A stretch of 64,000 nucleotides of DNA from Plecoglossus altivelis. Its lineage: Eukaryota; Chordata; Actinopteri; Osmeriformes; Plecoglossidae. The translations under genes were made by a program, and so were the position numbers. The notes beneath the pieces were generated by a model. That model worked only from the letters and a program-made list of their open reading frames with translations. It ran no database searches and was not told the origin of the DNA. The stretch lies in the NCBI GenBank assembly GCA_036571765.1, contig BROE01000013.1, positions 16,055,025-16,119,024 of the forward strand. The letters run 5' to 3'. Of this stretch, positions 1-12,134 are shown piece after piece. The first letter of the stretch is position 1. The number at the start of each line of letters is the position of its first letter.

Positions 1-32
1 TCGCTTGGCTGCTGAGTGACGGGTTAACTCAC

Positions 33-1501
33 CGCTGCTGATGTGAAACTGGGACTGACAAGTCAGGAAGCAGCTGTCACCTCCCTCCAGCTTGCTGCAG
101 TTCAAGGTAGGTTTAGAGGGGGGCTGTGCAGGTTGTAAACCCTCAGCCTCTAGATAGAAACCACAACACAACTCAGAGGTAAAGAGAAAACGCTTGGCTG
201 TGGTCAACTGGAGGAAGCGCAAGAGTAGAGGAACAGGAGGAGGAAGCGGTGGAAGAGAAACAGGAGACGTGAAGGAGTCACACAAGGCGATAGAAACAGC
301 AGGCATGACTTTCAGTGTTTCTGGCCTTATTTTGAAGCGAAACACACAGACAGAGAAGAGCCAAGAAGAAGGAAACAAACTGAACTCAAAGTATCTCCTG
401 TTTTTGGAACCCCCAAGACTGACTCGCTAAAAGAAACAAACCATTTTACATTCCCCATTCTCCCGAGGTCAACTTCACATCACAGAGTGCACATGCAAAC
501 ATGAAACACGCTCACATCGTATCATCTGCACTCTTACCAACACAATCCTTTTTGTTCCAGTGCAGCTTATAACCAGGGTGGCAGTGGCAGTCAAACCCAC
601 CCATGGTGTTCTCACAGCCCTGCTCGCAACCGCCATTGTTCACGCTGCACTCATTTATATCTGAGAACAGAGCAGACAAATCCATATCACAATTATGTAC
701 CATCAATAATCGCCATTGTCTTTGATTTCCTAAAGGTCAAACCAGAGAATTTACCAGGAATGCCATTGTCTTCAGTACACTGTCCGGTGTATTCAATGCA
801 CTGCATCGAACAGTGTTGATCTAGATAAGCGATTCTCCTCCAGAGAACATGAGAGTGACTGTCAGCATGCAGTCAGTGTAAGGCACGCGGCCCTCTTACC
901 TCCGCAGTGGGCCAGTCCATACAGGGTGTAGCCTTTGTTGCACACACACTCAAAACCACCGGGGGAGTTCACACACGTGTGATCACATGTCCTCTCGAAA
1001 TAGCACTCGTCTATATCTGTAATCAAAAGTGCCATGATGACAGTCATCCACACACCTTGTTAAGAAAGGTTTCCCATCTGAGAAATCCAAACCAGACACA
1101 TCAAATAGTTATTTTATCAGGATTCGCATGAGGTATTGGGGATTTCACTTGCCGAGGGATCGTTGCGCATTGTGGGAATGTGGTCAAAACGTTAAGCTGT
1201 GTTCGAGCACACGTTAAGGATCTTCAGAGGAATCCGACAAGTCGATACTGGCACCATTGTGTATGAACGTCCCACCCTGTCTTATCTCCCAGTACACACA
1301 CACACACACACACAGGCCACGCGCAGAGGCACACACGCATCCACTCATACGGGCAGAGGGGTGAGGACGCAGCCTACCTTGGCAGGAGCGCTCGTCCGTG
1401 AGCAGTTTGAAGCCCTTCCTACAGTGACACAGGAAGCTGCCGATGGTGTTCTTGCAGAAGTGTTCGCAGCCACCGTTGTGGAGCTCACACTCGTCGATAT
1501 C

Positions 1502-1547
<46 letters not shown>

Positions 1548-4500
1548 AAGAGAGAGAGAGGACATCGTTGGAGGTGACGACAAAGGGGACGAACAAGGAG
1601 GCATTCATCTGGCGATGCTAAGCGGCGGACGTGCCGGCGGAGGAGATGGAGGCGAGGCCTAAGACTGACCACGGCTCTCACCTTTGCAGGTCTTGGCGTC
1701 CGGCTGCAGTGTGAAGCCCACAGGGCAGCTGCAGCGCACACCTGTGGATGTGTCCTTACAGGTGCAGTCACACCCACCATTGTTCACTGCACAGGTCTCT
1801 GAAAAGCAGGGCGCACGGGGAATAAGCACGCCACGCACAGAATCATGGGACGAGTTATCGAATGTGGGTTATCTCTGTGAACTCACATTGACAGTGGGTG
1901 GGTAGCTTTCTTGATACGTGTGCACAATACGTACCGATAAACTATTTGCATTTATTTCCAGTGACACTGTTAATTAGTAACCTTGTAGGTAATAATGGAG
2001 GGCAAACTTCTGGCACAGTACGACATAACTGACAGTGCTGAATGCTGCAAAAAACCCCATACCAATCCTGTCCCAAACCAGAGGAAAACCTGTGAAATGT
2101 ACCACTCTGTCACAGAAGCGCAGTTCCTCAGAGGGAGAAATCAGGGCCGAGAAAGTGTGAGTGTGTAGTCATTTCACAGTTTGCTCCAAAGCCTGAGGAA
2201 TGCCCTGGTTTACTGACCATTCACTTCTCTCTGTTCCAAAACACTCCTGGTTGCCTTCTGGCAGCCACAGTCCACCACAGTCATGCAAGCAGTCAGCCTG
2301 ACTCAACCACTATCCTGGCTTGTGTGTCCTAGTGTGTCCACAGCCCTGGTCCCTGTGTTCTCACTGATCTGTCCATAAACTTTGTAATCGTGGCGGTGGT
2401 GTTTTACCCATTAGCAGCCTGCGTTTGACCCGCTTGTCGACCTCGGCGAAGGACGTGGCGTTGTGGTCCGACGGTTCGGTGGTGGCCTCGTCTCGCTCTG
2501 GAACACAGACAGACTCAGAACGTCAACGTTGGATAGACTGATACAGTAACCATGGTTTCGAGTAAGCGCGCAAGGGATACTCTCTTTGTGTGTGTGTTTG
2601 TGTATCTTCTCTGTAACCAGCAACATGTTTACTCCTGAGGCGTATAGTAGGGACAATCTGTGTGTGTTGTAGATAGTTCAGGACATGGAGCAGGAAGATG
2701 GATGACTAGACAACACAGTGATAGTGCAGGAGCCCACACACACTGCTGGCTCAACCAACAGGCCTCCCCTACTTCCATGCATATCTGAAGACTGATCCTT
2801 ATCCCAGCCATGGTGTGGCCAGGGAGTAAATATGGACGAGTCATCCGGGGTGTAGATATGGACGAGTCCTCTAGAGAACATAGAGAATGCTGCTCCGAAA
2901 ACAGGAACTATTTCATCCACCGCATTTAGAACTTAACTTGATTTTTTTGGTATGATGGCTTAGGTGCAGATCCATGGGCAGATATGAAGTTCTCTGTGAC
3001 ACTGCTTGTGAAAAGGGTTGTATCAAATCGAAATCGAATAGGATTGGAGCTGACGTGAGTCTCAATGAGAAGGAAGGTGTTTGCTGTTTATATCAGCAGT
3101 TAGAACTGCGTCAGAGTGCATGGGTGCCGGAGGTCGCGTCTTACCTACACAGGCTCTCCCATCAGGATGCAGGGTGTACCTCACATGACACCTGCATGTT
3201 GGCCCCTGCTCTGTGTCCTCACAGGTGTGCTGGCAGCCCCCGTTACCATGGTTACAGGTCACTAGGCCCATAACAATGACAAAGAGACGCGGGTCAGTTG
3301 AGGTCAGAGGCGCCTGGCTTGTACAGTATGTGCGTTTGACCTGGGTGGGTTGCGGCAACACGTACAGATACATCCCCTCTGGTTCCTGGCTAGCTCAAAG
3401 CCCGGGCGGCACTCGCAGGCTACGCCCCCTTTGGGAGTCTCCTTACAGATGTGAGCACAGCCATGCTCCTTGTTCATGCAGCTGAGGCCCTCTGGACCAG
3501 AGGGACAGATGGACAGAGAAAGAGAGAGAAAGAAAGTGAGATATAGGAAAATGTAAAAAGACAGAGAGACTCAGAACCTGGTTGAGAATTCACACGAACT
3601 TCATGCTGAACAATCGCAGCCCAATAGCAATTCTGCAAAATCAGAGCACTTAAAGACCCCGAAGGTTCAGCACCACTCCAGCTACAGTCATAATCTGCAG
3701 GCAATGCTGTTTACAGTTGGCCTCTGGTAGGTCGTATAACGGTGTTAAATCACGCTGACTTGAGATCTGCAACAGGCCTTTTAGGCTCAGGACAATACTG
3801 CTGCTTGGGGAAGCCGGATGCATTCATCTGGCTGACAAACGAGGGGCAGTGGGCCCATTAAACGTGCAGCTCCAAATGGAGCCGGTTGAGGCGATTCAAA
3901 CCTATATCCAGAATAGAGAGACCTCCCCCCCTGACTCACCCCCCTGACTCACCCCCCTGTCTCACCCCCCCACCCCCCCCAAAACAAGCAGAGAGAAAAA
4001 CAAAGAGCACAGCCATATCGGGAGGATGAATGAGAGAGTTCCCTCAAAGGCGGAGCGAGAGTGTTGGCAGACCCAGCTAAGGGAGCTGTTCCTTAAACAG
4101 ACCAGAGGTGAGGTAAGTGTCCACGAGCTTAGGCTTCTGTCTCCTTTGACTTACTCCTGGCCAGTTACCACGGCTGGATGATTTAGGGATATACTTTGAC
4201 GGAAAGCAATGCTGTAGTAAAACCATCAGACCTATTAACCATCCAGGATTCGTTCGCCTTCTTCCCCTCCAAACCGCTAGAAAGTGCTGCTACATGCATG
4301 GCAAATCCTTCAAGGGTTAGGCTTGGTTGGCGGGTTTGCCAAGAGCAAAAGCAATGGTGCGAAAAGCACTTCCATCTCAACAATACTGAGAAGCAACAGA
4401 CGCATTAAAGGAGCTTTATTCTCATCTATGACACAGGCCACAAAGGCTCTGAGTGTTGCAGTTATTAACTTGTGTTGTTCCCAGGGACACGGGACTTCTT

Positions 4501-6306
4501 TTCCCACAGCGTGGGTTAGCTTCAGATGATGCCCGAGATGAGAGCCAACTTCAAAGCTGTCAACCCTCATTCTGCTGTCAATCACCACCTTGTGTGTGAA
4601 CATTTGATAATTAGCTTCATAATTCTCTGCTGTGCCCCTGACAAGGCTTACACATTTGCACCCCTACAGACCCATACTGACACACACTGACACACACAAA
4701 GACAGACTGACAAACTGACTGTTTCCATGGCACCGGAAAAAAAACAGGGAATGATCTATGAATCTGCTGTCACTCACCCACAGAACGTTGAATGCAAGTG
4801 TGCTGGTTGTCACTTAGGAAAAATCCTTCTTTACAACTGCATTCATAGCTGCCCATGGTGTTGACACATGTATGCTGGCATCCTCCATTGTTGAACACAC
4901 ACTCATCCACATCTGCATGATGACCAAAACATTTCTTTACCATGAACATCCATTCCTCATAAACTGTTAGACATAGTAGGCTACTGCAACTCTAACATTT
5001 CAAACACAGCCAAGAGTTTTCTAAGCTACATGACACAAACATGCTAGGTTAAAAAAAAAAACTATTACTAACTGTTTAATTATATTTCTGCTTAATGAAA
5101 TCAGTCTACAAAAACAAAATACAAAATATATCTTAATTTGATATGCTAATTGTCAAGGACAGGGCTATTCTGACGTTTTCCCTTTGACCATATGATATTT
5201 GAATATAGGTTGTCAACTGCTATTATAGGTTTACGTTATAGTTAAACATGTCTTACCTAGACAATTATGTCCATCGTGTGCTAAATTGAATCCATCGTGG
5301 CAAGTGCAACGATAATTGCCTGGTATGTTGTTACATTCATGTACACAGCCACCATTGTAGTCCATATCGCATTCATCAATGTCTAAGAAACGGGATATAA
5401 TTCAAGATTTATGAAGCTTAGCCATTTGAACATTGATGTATAAAACTTGCCACAGATATATGTAGTACTACGTGATCAATAATGTGTACATCCCAGTTAC
5501 AGTTATGTTTTATCTCAGTGGGGACCATTTAAATGCATGTGTCTGTATATTTTTAAGGATCATCTAATGTGTAAGTAATTTGATGAGAGGAGCCATCGAT
5601 TCACCGTAATTAGCGAGTATATAATTACCTTCACAGTGTTCCCCATCCCCCTTAAATCCTGCTTTACACGTGCACTTGTATGAGCCTGGAGCATTCTGAC
5701 AAATAGCGTCAATGTGACAGCCATCACTTCCCTCTGCACATGGGTCTGCATTGAAATCACACCAGGTTGTTTAAACACCACATCCTTATGTCATCTAAAA
5801 ATAAGACTTTTTAATTACTTATGCCAGATCATAATTAGTCACCCACATCCACTCATTAAGCAATACATCGTGAGTACATTTGTGTTCGTGTTTGATCAAA
5901 GTTGAGGGGATTTGATATTTGATTAAGAATCCATCTTATTTTCTATTCACATTAAGAAGAATCTTCGTTCTGAATTCCAAATAATTCCCATCGTAAACGG
6001 TGAAAGTCTGTATAATAGCCCACTTCACAAACATATAACATATTGTGTGTGTTCCAAAGGCAGCATTTGTAGTCCACCACATAAGTAAGCTCCATCTGTA
6101 GTTCTGCAGCAGGGGTATGTAGTAGCTTGAAACTAACACAGTCACTGGGAAAACAACATGAGCACAAACAGTCACTTAAGCGTGCGTAAAAACAGTCTAT
6201 GAAACATAGAAAACGTACCTCGGTTCTCTGGAAGCGCAGCGCTTTGGCGAGTATTTAACAAGAGCAAAAACAAACAGAAGTCCCTTGCAATACAAATAGC
6301 TCCCAT
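33..6306 (-). CDS. scube2: Scube2, secreted signal peptide-CUB-EGF protein (5' part; 3' part lies off the left edge)
   Basis: Secreted or surface-bound glycoprotein of the SCUBE family, known for helping release lipid-modified Hedgehog (zebrafish 'you'). Coding exons in transcript order: 6306-6219 (hydrophobic signal peptide, FCLFLLLL), 5745-5629, 5382-5257, 4912-4778, 3491-3366, 3261-3145, 2497-2408, 1798-1682, 1500-1378, 1016-900, 660-538 and 149-33. All are phase 1-1 with GT-AG borders. Nine exons each encode one six-cysteine EGF module, several starting with the calcium-binding D-I/V-D/N-E-C motif. The 90-nt exon between EGF5 and EGF6 encodes a linker ending [10 protein letters not shown]. 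The last visible exon starts the post-EGF region ([11 protein letters not shown]), and the spacer, cysteine-rich repeats and CUB domain must lie beyond position 1. Exon order and residues follow human SCUBE2 closely. I chose the ATG at 6306 because it directly precedes the signal peptide; an in-frame ATG at 6402 would bury it. Confidence 0.96.
1502..1560. repeat. (GA)n microsatellite abutting a scube2 exon
   Basis: GA repeat with occasional AAAG interruptions. It starts two bases to the right of the scube2 EGF7 exon (1378-1500). On the gene strand it is a (CT)n/(TTTC)n tract that forms the polypyrimidine tract of that exon's acceptor site. Confidence 0.85.
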
Positions 6307-6474
6307 GGTGATATGATCCAAGTTTAGAGGTCTCCTCAAAAGGACGCGTTTGCACTGAAGTCGTGACCAAGTGTCCGCCTCATTTTCATTCTTGCCTGTC
6401 AATCGACTTCACAAGGGGCTTTAGAAAGAAAAAAGGAGTATGTGTGTGTGTGTGTGTGTGCGTGTGAGAGAGGC

Positions 6475-6531
<57 letters not shown>

Positions 6532-7324
6532 AAGAAAGAGTGTGAGCGAGTGTGTGAAAAAGAGATGGATCGAGAGAAAGCGCACTGATTTATTCAGTCG
6601 CAGTTTGAAATATATGGCAGTCGTTTAGAGGTTTATAGGTAGATCTTCAATTTTGCCTTCTGGTTTGGCAAACATACGAACGCGTTAGAAAGATTAACTC
6701 GTGTAGGTTGCATCTTCATAGTAGCAAACGTCCCAGAAAGTGTGCTCTTTCTCTTCCTCTCCCTGGGTTTTTAAAGCGGACAACTCTGAATGCCCAGGCC
6801 TCGAAATAATGGTGGTCGTAAATTATCCTATTGTATTTCACACTTCACTGCTCCAGACTTGTCTAGTCTTTGTCGGTGATCAAAGTGCCATCCTTTTGAA
6901 ATCCGTCTGTTGTGTAAAACTCGTTTGTGTAACTCGGAACGCACGCTAAGCGCGCCAGAATGTATCGAAGTATGAACGTAGGTCACATAAATCAAAGGTC
7001 CTGCCATCCAAGGCTAAGCAAGCTTTTATATTAGGCCTACTTATCTGGCACTTTTACCGTTGATTAAATCACAAGCTACCCTGTCAGTGAGGTATACTAC
7101 TTGAAAGGTAGGTCGTCCAGTTTTTATCTGATGTGCATGTTTGTCCGTCACACAGCACCGAACGAGAACAGTAACTTAAATATTTTGGGCTTGTACTGAT
7201 AACTTATTCATTTGCTGTTTGACGCCGCATCAAGACTAGCTCAAAACCAGGAGCACTTGTTTTCCCTAAGCGGTCTCGTTGATTTATCAGTAAACTACGT
7301 GCACCACCTGGCGGTACAAATGTG
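6307..7324 (-). promoter_or_regulatory. scube2 5' flank and probable promoter/5' UTR
   Basis: This stretch lies between the scube2 start codon and the polyadenylation end of the sinhcaf-like gene. It must hold the scube2 5' UTR and core promoter. The context at the start codon (ATCACCATGG, minus strand) is a good Kozak match. A compound microsatellite occupies about 6438-6530. I see no convincing TATA box and did not fix a transcription start. Confidence 0.5.
6438..6530. repeat. compound (GT)n-(GA)n microsatellite upstream of scube2
   Basis: About 12 GT/GC units are followed by roughly 25 uninterrupted GA units. On the scube2 strand this reads (CT)n then (AC)n, ending about 130 bp upstream of the start codon. 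It therefore lies in the probable 5' UTR or proximal promoter. Confidence 0.9.
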
Positions 7325-9188
7325 CAATCACACAAGACATCCTTTATTAATTTATTGACAGTATACAAAATAACGTCATAGAAAATCAAACTGAAATTGA
7401 AGTGCACAACATGTAAATGACTTGACGGCCCAAAAGGTTCATTTAACAGCATGAGTTCTACAAACTGCGTTGAAATAAATAAATATAAATTACATGACAG
7501 ATTGCAATTCATAATGAAAAAGGACAATTCTTATAAGGCACACCTGATATCCTACATGTACCTTGCACAAAATAATTGGCGTTTCCATATGTACAAAAAC
7601 GGTTTAATTTCCATCTTGATAAAGGGAAGCAGCATTTCTTTGACATTATTTGATAATATAATATTTTCAACAACCCTGTCACAAAGTAAATGCTCTGCAA
7701 ACAACCAAAGTTTTACAGCATTGATAAAAAATGGTCACCACAGTGATATTGTTTAGGTTTGGTCCAGATAATGCACAACAGTGTAACGTGTGACACTAAT
7801 ATTCATAAAAAGAAACCATACAGTTTACAGCAAATTGATGTAATCTGAGAATTATCTACAGGGCGTTTACTAATGCTAAATGCAAAAAGCTGAAAAGCGA
7901 ATTTGGTTAAATTAGGACCTGACAAAACAGGGCAGATGACAAAACAATGCCCTTATCAAGGCCACTTCACACATTCAAAATGCCTGCATAGTCTCAGCTT
8001 TGACTCATTTCTGACGAAAGTAATACACAAAAATAAAAATCACAAATGCATGTTGAATAACAGAATAGCAGAGGCAATGATGCTGAAAATGGATGCTAAT
8101 CATTGTGTTAATATTGCTCTTGAATTCAACTTTCATTCAAATACCTACAGACTAAACAACAAAGTCCTGCTGCCTTTGTTATCGAGATGGTTGGAAATAT
8201 CAGAGTCAACATTTCTGAGTATGTACATGCAAGTAGTGGTTTAAAAAGGTGTTAATCTTGCCATTTAAATGTCCCAATTGGATAAACACTTGTGTGTATG
8301 TACAAAACCATTGTAAACATATTGCTCTACAATGTGCATTTTCATTTCATGGAAGACTATACAAAACACAAAATAAATAGTTACTTATTAGTCCAGTACA
8401 GAGATGAGTTCTGCATGCATTGTCCAACTCTATCGTGATTTCCTCGCATTAAAAGCTGGAAAGCAACTAATACAGAGTGTTTTCATTACAGTACTACTCA
8501 GTGCTTGCAAAACCATTCATGTGTGTGAGACTATGCATGCACATATACACATTTAAAAGCCCGAGTAAAGGGCAATTGATCCTGTTAAATGCACTGGCAA
8601 CCCTTATTCAGCCTGGAACACAGTCAAATGTTACAAATCTATTGTGTGCATCAGCAGAAAAGTACCACACAAACATTGCAGCAATCTGGTCAACAATGGA
8701 CAATGTGATCAGGCTGGTTTTTAGAATTATAGCTGGTAGACTTGCATATCGGCACATGAACATTTACATTTACACAGACAGCTATAACATAAAAAAAAAT
8801 ATAAGTCTTGATATGCTAGCATAAGGAACTTAGTATATACAAATGCTGGTAAAGGTGACAAAATAAGTGAAACATTGCAAACAAAATTCATAAGACCTGG
8901 ATAGTTTGCCTTTCAAGGCCAAATAGAATTTGGCTTTATCATCCTATAAATAGTACACTAATGCCCATATAAAAACAATATTTTTGTAATTTTTTTGTTT
9001 TCTTAAAAAAGATAAGAAAATTAATCCTATACAAAATAAGAAAATACCCATATCAAAAAGGAAAAAAAGAAATCCTTTAGCTGTCTAAATACACAGTGTG
9101 CTATAAGGGAATGGGATTGGGAGAGAAGTCTGCCACTGGAGACAAAACCAGTTGGGTGCCAATGACACCCCTAGGGGGCACTAAACCA
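7325..9188 (-). other. sinhcaf-like 3' UTR
   Basis: About 1.86 kb of AT-rich sequence follows the stop codon of the sinhcaf-like gene on the minus strand. Minus-strand AATAAA signals lie at 7356-7351 and 7348-7343, just before the proposed 3' end. I see no further coding exon. The ORFs present are short and without recognisable similarity. Confidence 0.6.
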
Positions 9189-10367
9189 TTACCAGGCCTC
9201 TTTCATCTCCTCTGGGAGTGGAGAAGTGCTGGGAAGATGGCTGTCAATTTGCGTGGGCACCAGAGTCTCCTGTTTCTTGGAGCTGCAGCAGGGCTTGAAG
9301 AGACGGGGGTCGATGATCACCTCGCCGAACCGGCCCTTGTAGACAATCCCACAACATACCTTCTGTCTGCAGGGAAACAAGCAGCAGAACTTTAGTTATA
9401 TGCATATTGTTCGGCTTAAGTTTGTTTATCATTGTCCTTCGTTCTCTCACATCATACAGTGCTGGTGGGAAACTGGGCCATACCTTTTCCAGTACGAGCG
9501 GTCCAGGAAGGAGAAGGCAGACGGGGTAGAGCGTCTCTGTTTGGATTCGATGTCTGAGCAGTCATCAGACTGGTTACTGTAGCTAGGGGACTGGGATGGA
9601 GACAGGCTGGAGGTGGTGCTGTGAGCATCAGAGTCTAAAACAAGAGGTTTATAGTTAAGCTTTCAGAAGGACTCTAACCTGTACAGAAATGTCAACAATA
9701 TCATAATGTGTAGCTAAATGTAATTTAAGTGAGGATTTAATATTTCTTTAGTTTAGATATTTCTAAATAACATCATAAGATGACTAACTTTGACGCTTGA
9801 ACTTGTGAAGCTTCTTCAGTTTGCTTTTTCTCTTCCCATCACTGTTCTTCATCTTCTTGGGTTTGGTCAGCTTGAAACCAGGTCCAGCCCTTGCATCCAC
9901 AACGTGGTTCCAGTTCTTCTTGGAGCCATTTGGCAGTTTCTTCCATCTCTTCACCAGCAAGACACATGCATTGCAGATATCCCCCACGCGGTCCTCTGAC
10001 AGCCTACATTGACAAGAGTTTATGAATCTATTAGGACACTAAATAAATGGCACATGGCTGTGTGCACGTTTCAAATTCATGTTGAAGGCTTTTTCTCCAC
10101 ACATTTTCTCTGCATTGGAGGAAACAGGTGCAAGGCTAACGCTGGAAACATCCCTGCATTGTAGGCATTCTAAAGAACAGTACAAATGATGAAACATATT
10201 CGGCACACAAACGAGAACACGACGCCAGCTCAAACTCACCCAAAACATAGTCTGAAAGTTTCTTCATATCGACTGCTGTCTGTGAAACGAGAACTGGACG
10301 ACTTGGTCTTACAGATGCAACATCCATCATGACTGCGGTATATCTTCGATTTGTGGAAACCAAACAT
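9189..10367 (-). CDS. sinhcaf: SIN3-HDAC complex-associated factor (Sinhcaf/Fam60a) homologue
   Basis: Subunit of the SIN3-histone deacetylase corepressor complex in the nucleus. Four coding exons: 10367-10240, 10003-9789, 9634-9484 and 9366-9189, all with GT-AG borders. They sum to 672 nt, or 223 codons plus stop; human SINHCAF has 221. The start reads MFGFHKSKIYRS and is followed by a cysteine pair (GCCIC) of the N-terminal zinc-binding module. The family signature GDICNACVLLVKRWKKLP and KKNWNHVVDARAGP lies in the second exon, a lysine-rich stretch and a serine-rich STTSS segment follow, and the conserved YWKRQKVCCGIVYKGRFGE lies near the C-terminus. The exon with the start codon begins at 10395, so the 5' UTR is split. 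The gene sits 3' of dennd5a on the same strand, a position not occupied by SINHCAF on human chromosome 11. It may be a paralogue (fam60al-type) rather than the one-to-one orthologue. Confidence 0.93.
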
Positions 10368-10395
10368 GTTCGCATGTAGTTATCAAGTGTTAAAC

Positions 10396-11597
10396 CTGTA
10401 GACAATGAGACGAGTAATGACAAAGATGAGAAATATTGTCGTCCATTACGCAGTACATTGATATAATACGTTTGCAACCTGCGTAGCGAATGTTTTCGAC
10501 GGGAGGAAAGGGGGCGGTCACCTCCTGCGCTCAAAACATTTTTACTAAATGGCAGTAACATTTGAATGCGAAAGTGAATGTAATCAAGTACACATTTGTA
10601 CTTAAAAAATATCACCGGAGTCATTTGAAACATAGAAACAAATAAAAGTAATTATAATAGTAAATTTAATTCCATTTTAAACCTTTTTTTTTTTTTTTAG
10701 TTTCCTGGACCTATGTTACTAGACCGTCTGCTGCCAGTACTGGTACATAGTCTATCCGAGAATGCACATTTTGAATGTGGCTCACCGAATAACGAGAAAG
10801 ATAATCGAAGCAGAAAGACCAATGCTTCTTTCATACTTTACAGCAAGAGCAATGCAAACCCTGGGTTTATTTAGCGATTGCAGATCAACAGAACCAATGT
10901 TTTCAAACTTAAACTGGTTAGCGTAGCGTTTCATCTGGCAACCCATGACGCCATCGTCAGAAGCTAGTAGTAGCGGCAGGTCTATCGTGAACTTAGTCCG
11001 TTGATTACCAAGGATGATAAAACACAACGTCGAGTTGCAACTAGGTTTTCAAAATGATTGTAAAACCGTTGATACATTGCGTCGAGCATTTATTCCAGGT
11101 TTAAATTTAAATGATAGAATGGAAGTTGTGTTTCTTCTGACGCTAGTGCGGGAATCTGAAACAAAAAGCGGGGAAGTAGCTAGCGCATTCTGAAGTGAAG
11201 AAACAAAAAGCTACTGGAGCTACTCGTAAAATGTAAGACATAAGTCATTTTCTAAATTTGAATTCTTGAAAGTGGCACATTTATTAAATTAAGAGAGGGA
11301 ATATTTATAGCAAGATATACTACTCCCCGCTTTTAAATTCAAACTTTCGCCCACTGAGAGCGCCAAATAGCAATATGCCTTTTTGTTGTTAGCTAGCTAG
11401 CACTCCTGCTAGCTACCACGCCACGCTCCACACGTCCACGCTATCCCATTGTTGAATGCATAGGACGCCTGATTTAGAACACAGCAACATAGTAGCCAAG
11501 ATCACATCTGAATTGAGACATGCTTAAATTACAATCAGACATTTTACTGTTAGAAGTAACGACATGTAAAGCTGTAAAGAATTGCAAAAGGACTTAC
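10396..11597 (-). other. first intron of the sinhcaf-like gene
   Basis: No coding exon is recognised here. It holds several E2F-like GC-rich words (for example TTTCGCCC near 11345) and an A/T run at 10684-10700. Open frames on both strands are short and unrelated to known families. Confidence 0.45.
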
Positions 11598-11655
11598 CGA
11601 ACAAAAACTTTGAATCTTCGCCGTATTCTTTTCACACACTGCGCATGCCTTACTA
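11598..11655 (-). promoter_or_regulatory. probable noncoding first exon and core promoter of the sinhcaf-like gene
   Basis: On the minus strand a strong splice donor (TTCG|GTAAGTCC) follows about 55 nt of sequence. The coding exon at 10395-10240 has a good acceptor (TCTACAG) ahead of its start codon. Joining the two gives a typical split 5' UTR with a 1.2 kb first intron. The 5' end carries GGCATGCGCAG, an NRF1-like palindrome at about 11639-11649, which suits a housekeeping promoter. The start site is inferred. Confidence 0.5.
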
Positions 11656-11807
11656 CTACTGCATAGTGCATACAGCTGGGATCATTAGCATAAAAAACAT
11701 AGAAAGGAGGCGTTTAATCGTAGAAACGCCATATAAGGAGTGTAGCGTTCTCGTTTGAACGAAGATTCGACCAATGGACGCCCTCTGTGCATGGTATTTA
11801 ACAATGC

Positions 11808-11827
11808 TGCATACTGGGAGGTGTAGT
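11808..11827 (-). promoter_or_regulatory. ZNF143/Staf-like binding motif upstream of the sinhcaf-like gene
   Basis: The minus strand reads ACTACACCTCCCAGTATGCA. This resembles the extended ZNF143 (SBS) consensus, ACTACAnnTCCCAGnATGCA. It lies about 150 bp upstream of the proposed first exon. Confidence 0.5.
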
Positions 11828-12134
11828 ATCAAATGAGGCCCTTGACCACAGAGCACACCCATCTGATGACTCAACATCCCAGAAACCTTTTAGTCAATGA
11901 GAATCAGAAAAAAATGCTTTAAAATGGCGCGAATGAGTTTGTTTACATTTGGAACCAGTTGCTGTCACTACTGTGTCTAATCTGCTCTAAATGCTGATTG
12001 GGAACTTGTAACAAATAATTAGTGGCTCATATTAGGTATTTATTTCAGTTTTGAGATGCATGATTGTATATGTCAGTCGTGGTTCTTTCCTGTTAGAGAA
12101 AATAAATCGCACTGGATACAAAAACATTACACAG

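Noticed and set aside
144..149. Alternative acceptor choices (after CTGCAG at 95-100 or GCACAG at 124-129) for the leftmost scube2 exon.
   Set aside because: Both give the wrong phase from the preceding exon; the acceptor CTATCTAG at 150 gives [15 protein letters not shown], which aligns with human SCUBE2.
1199..1621. Plus-strand 140-codon open frame over the scube2 EGF7 exon.
   Set aside because: Antisense shadow of a conserved EGF exon plus a GA repeat; the minus-strand reading has the conserved cysteines and splice sites.
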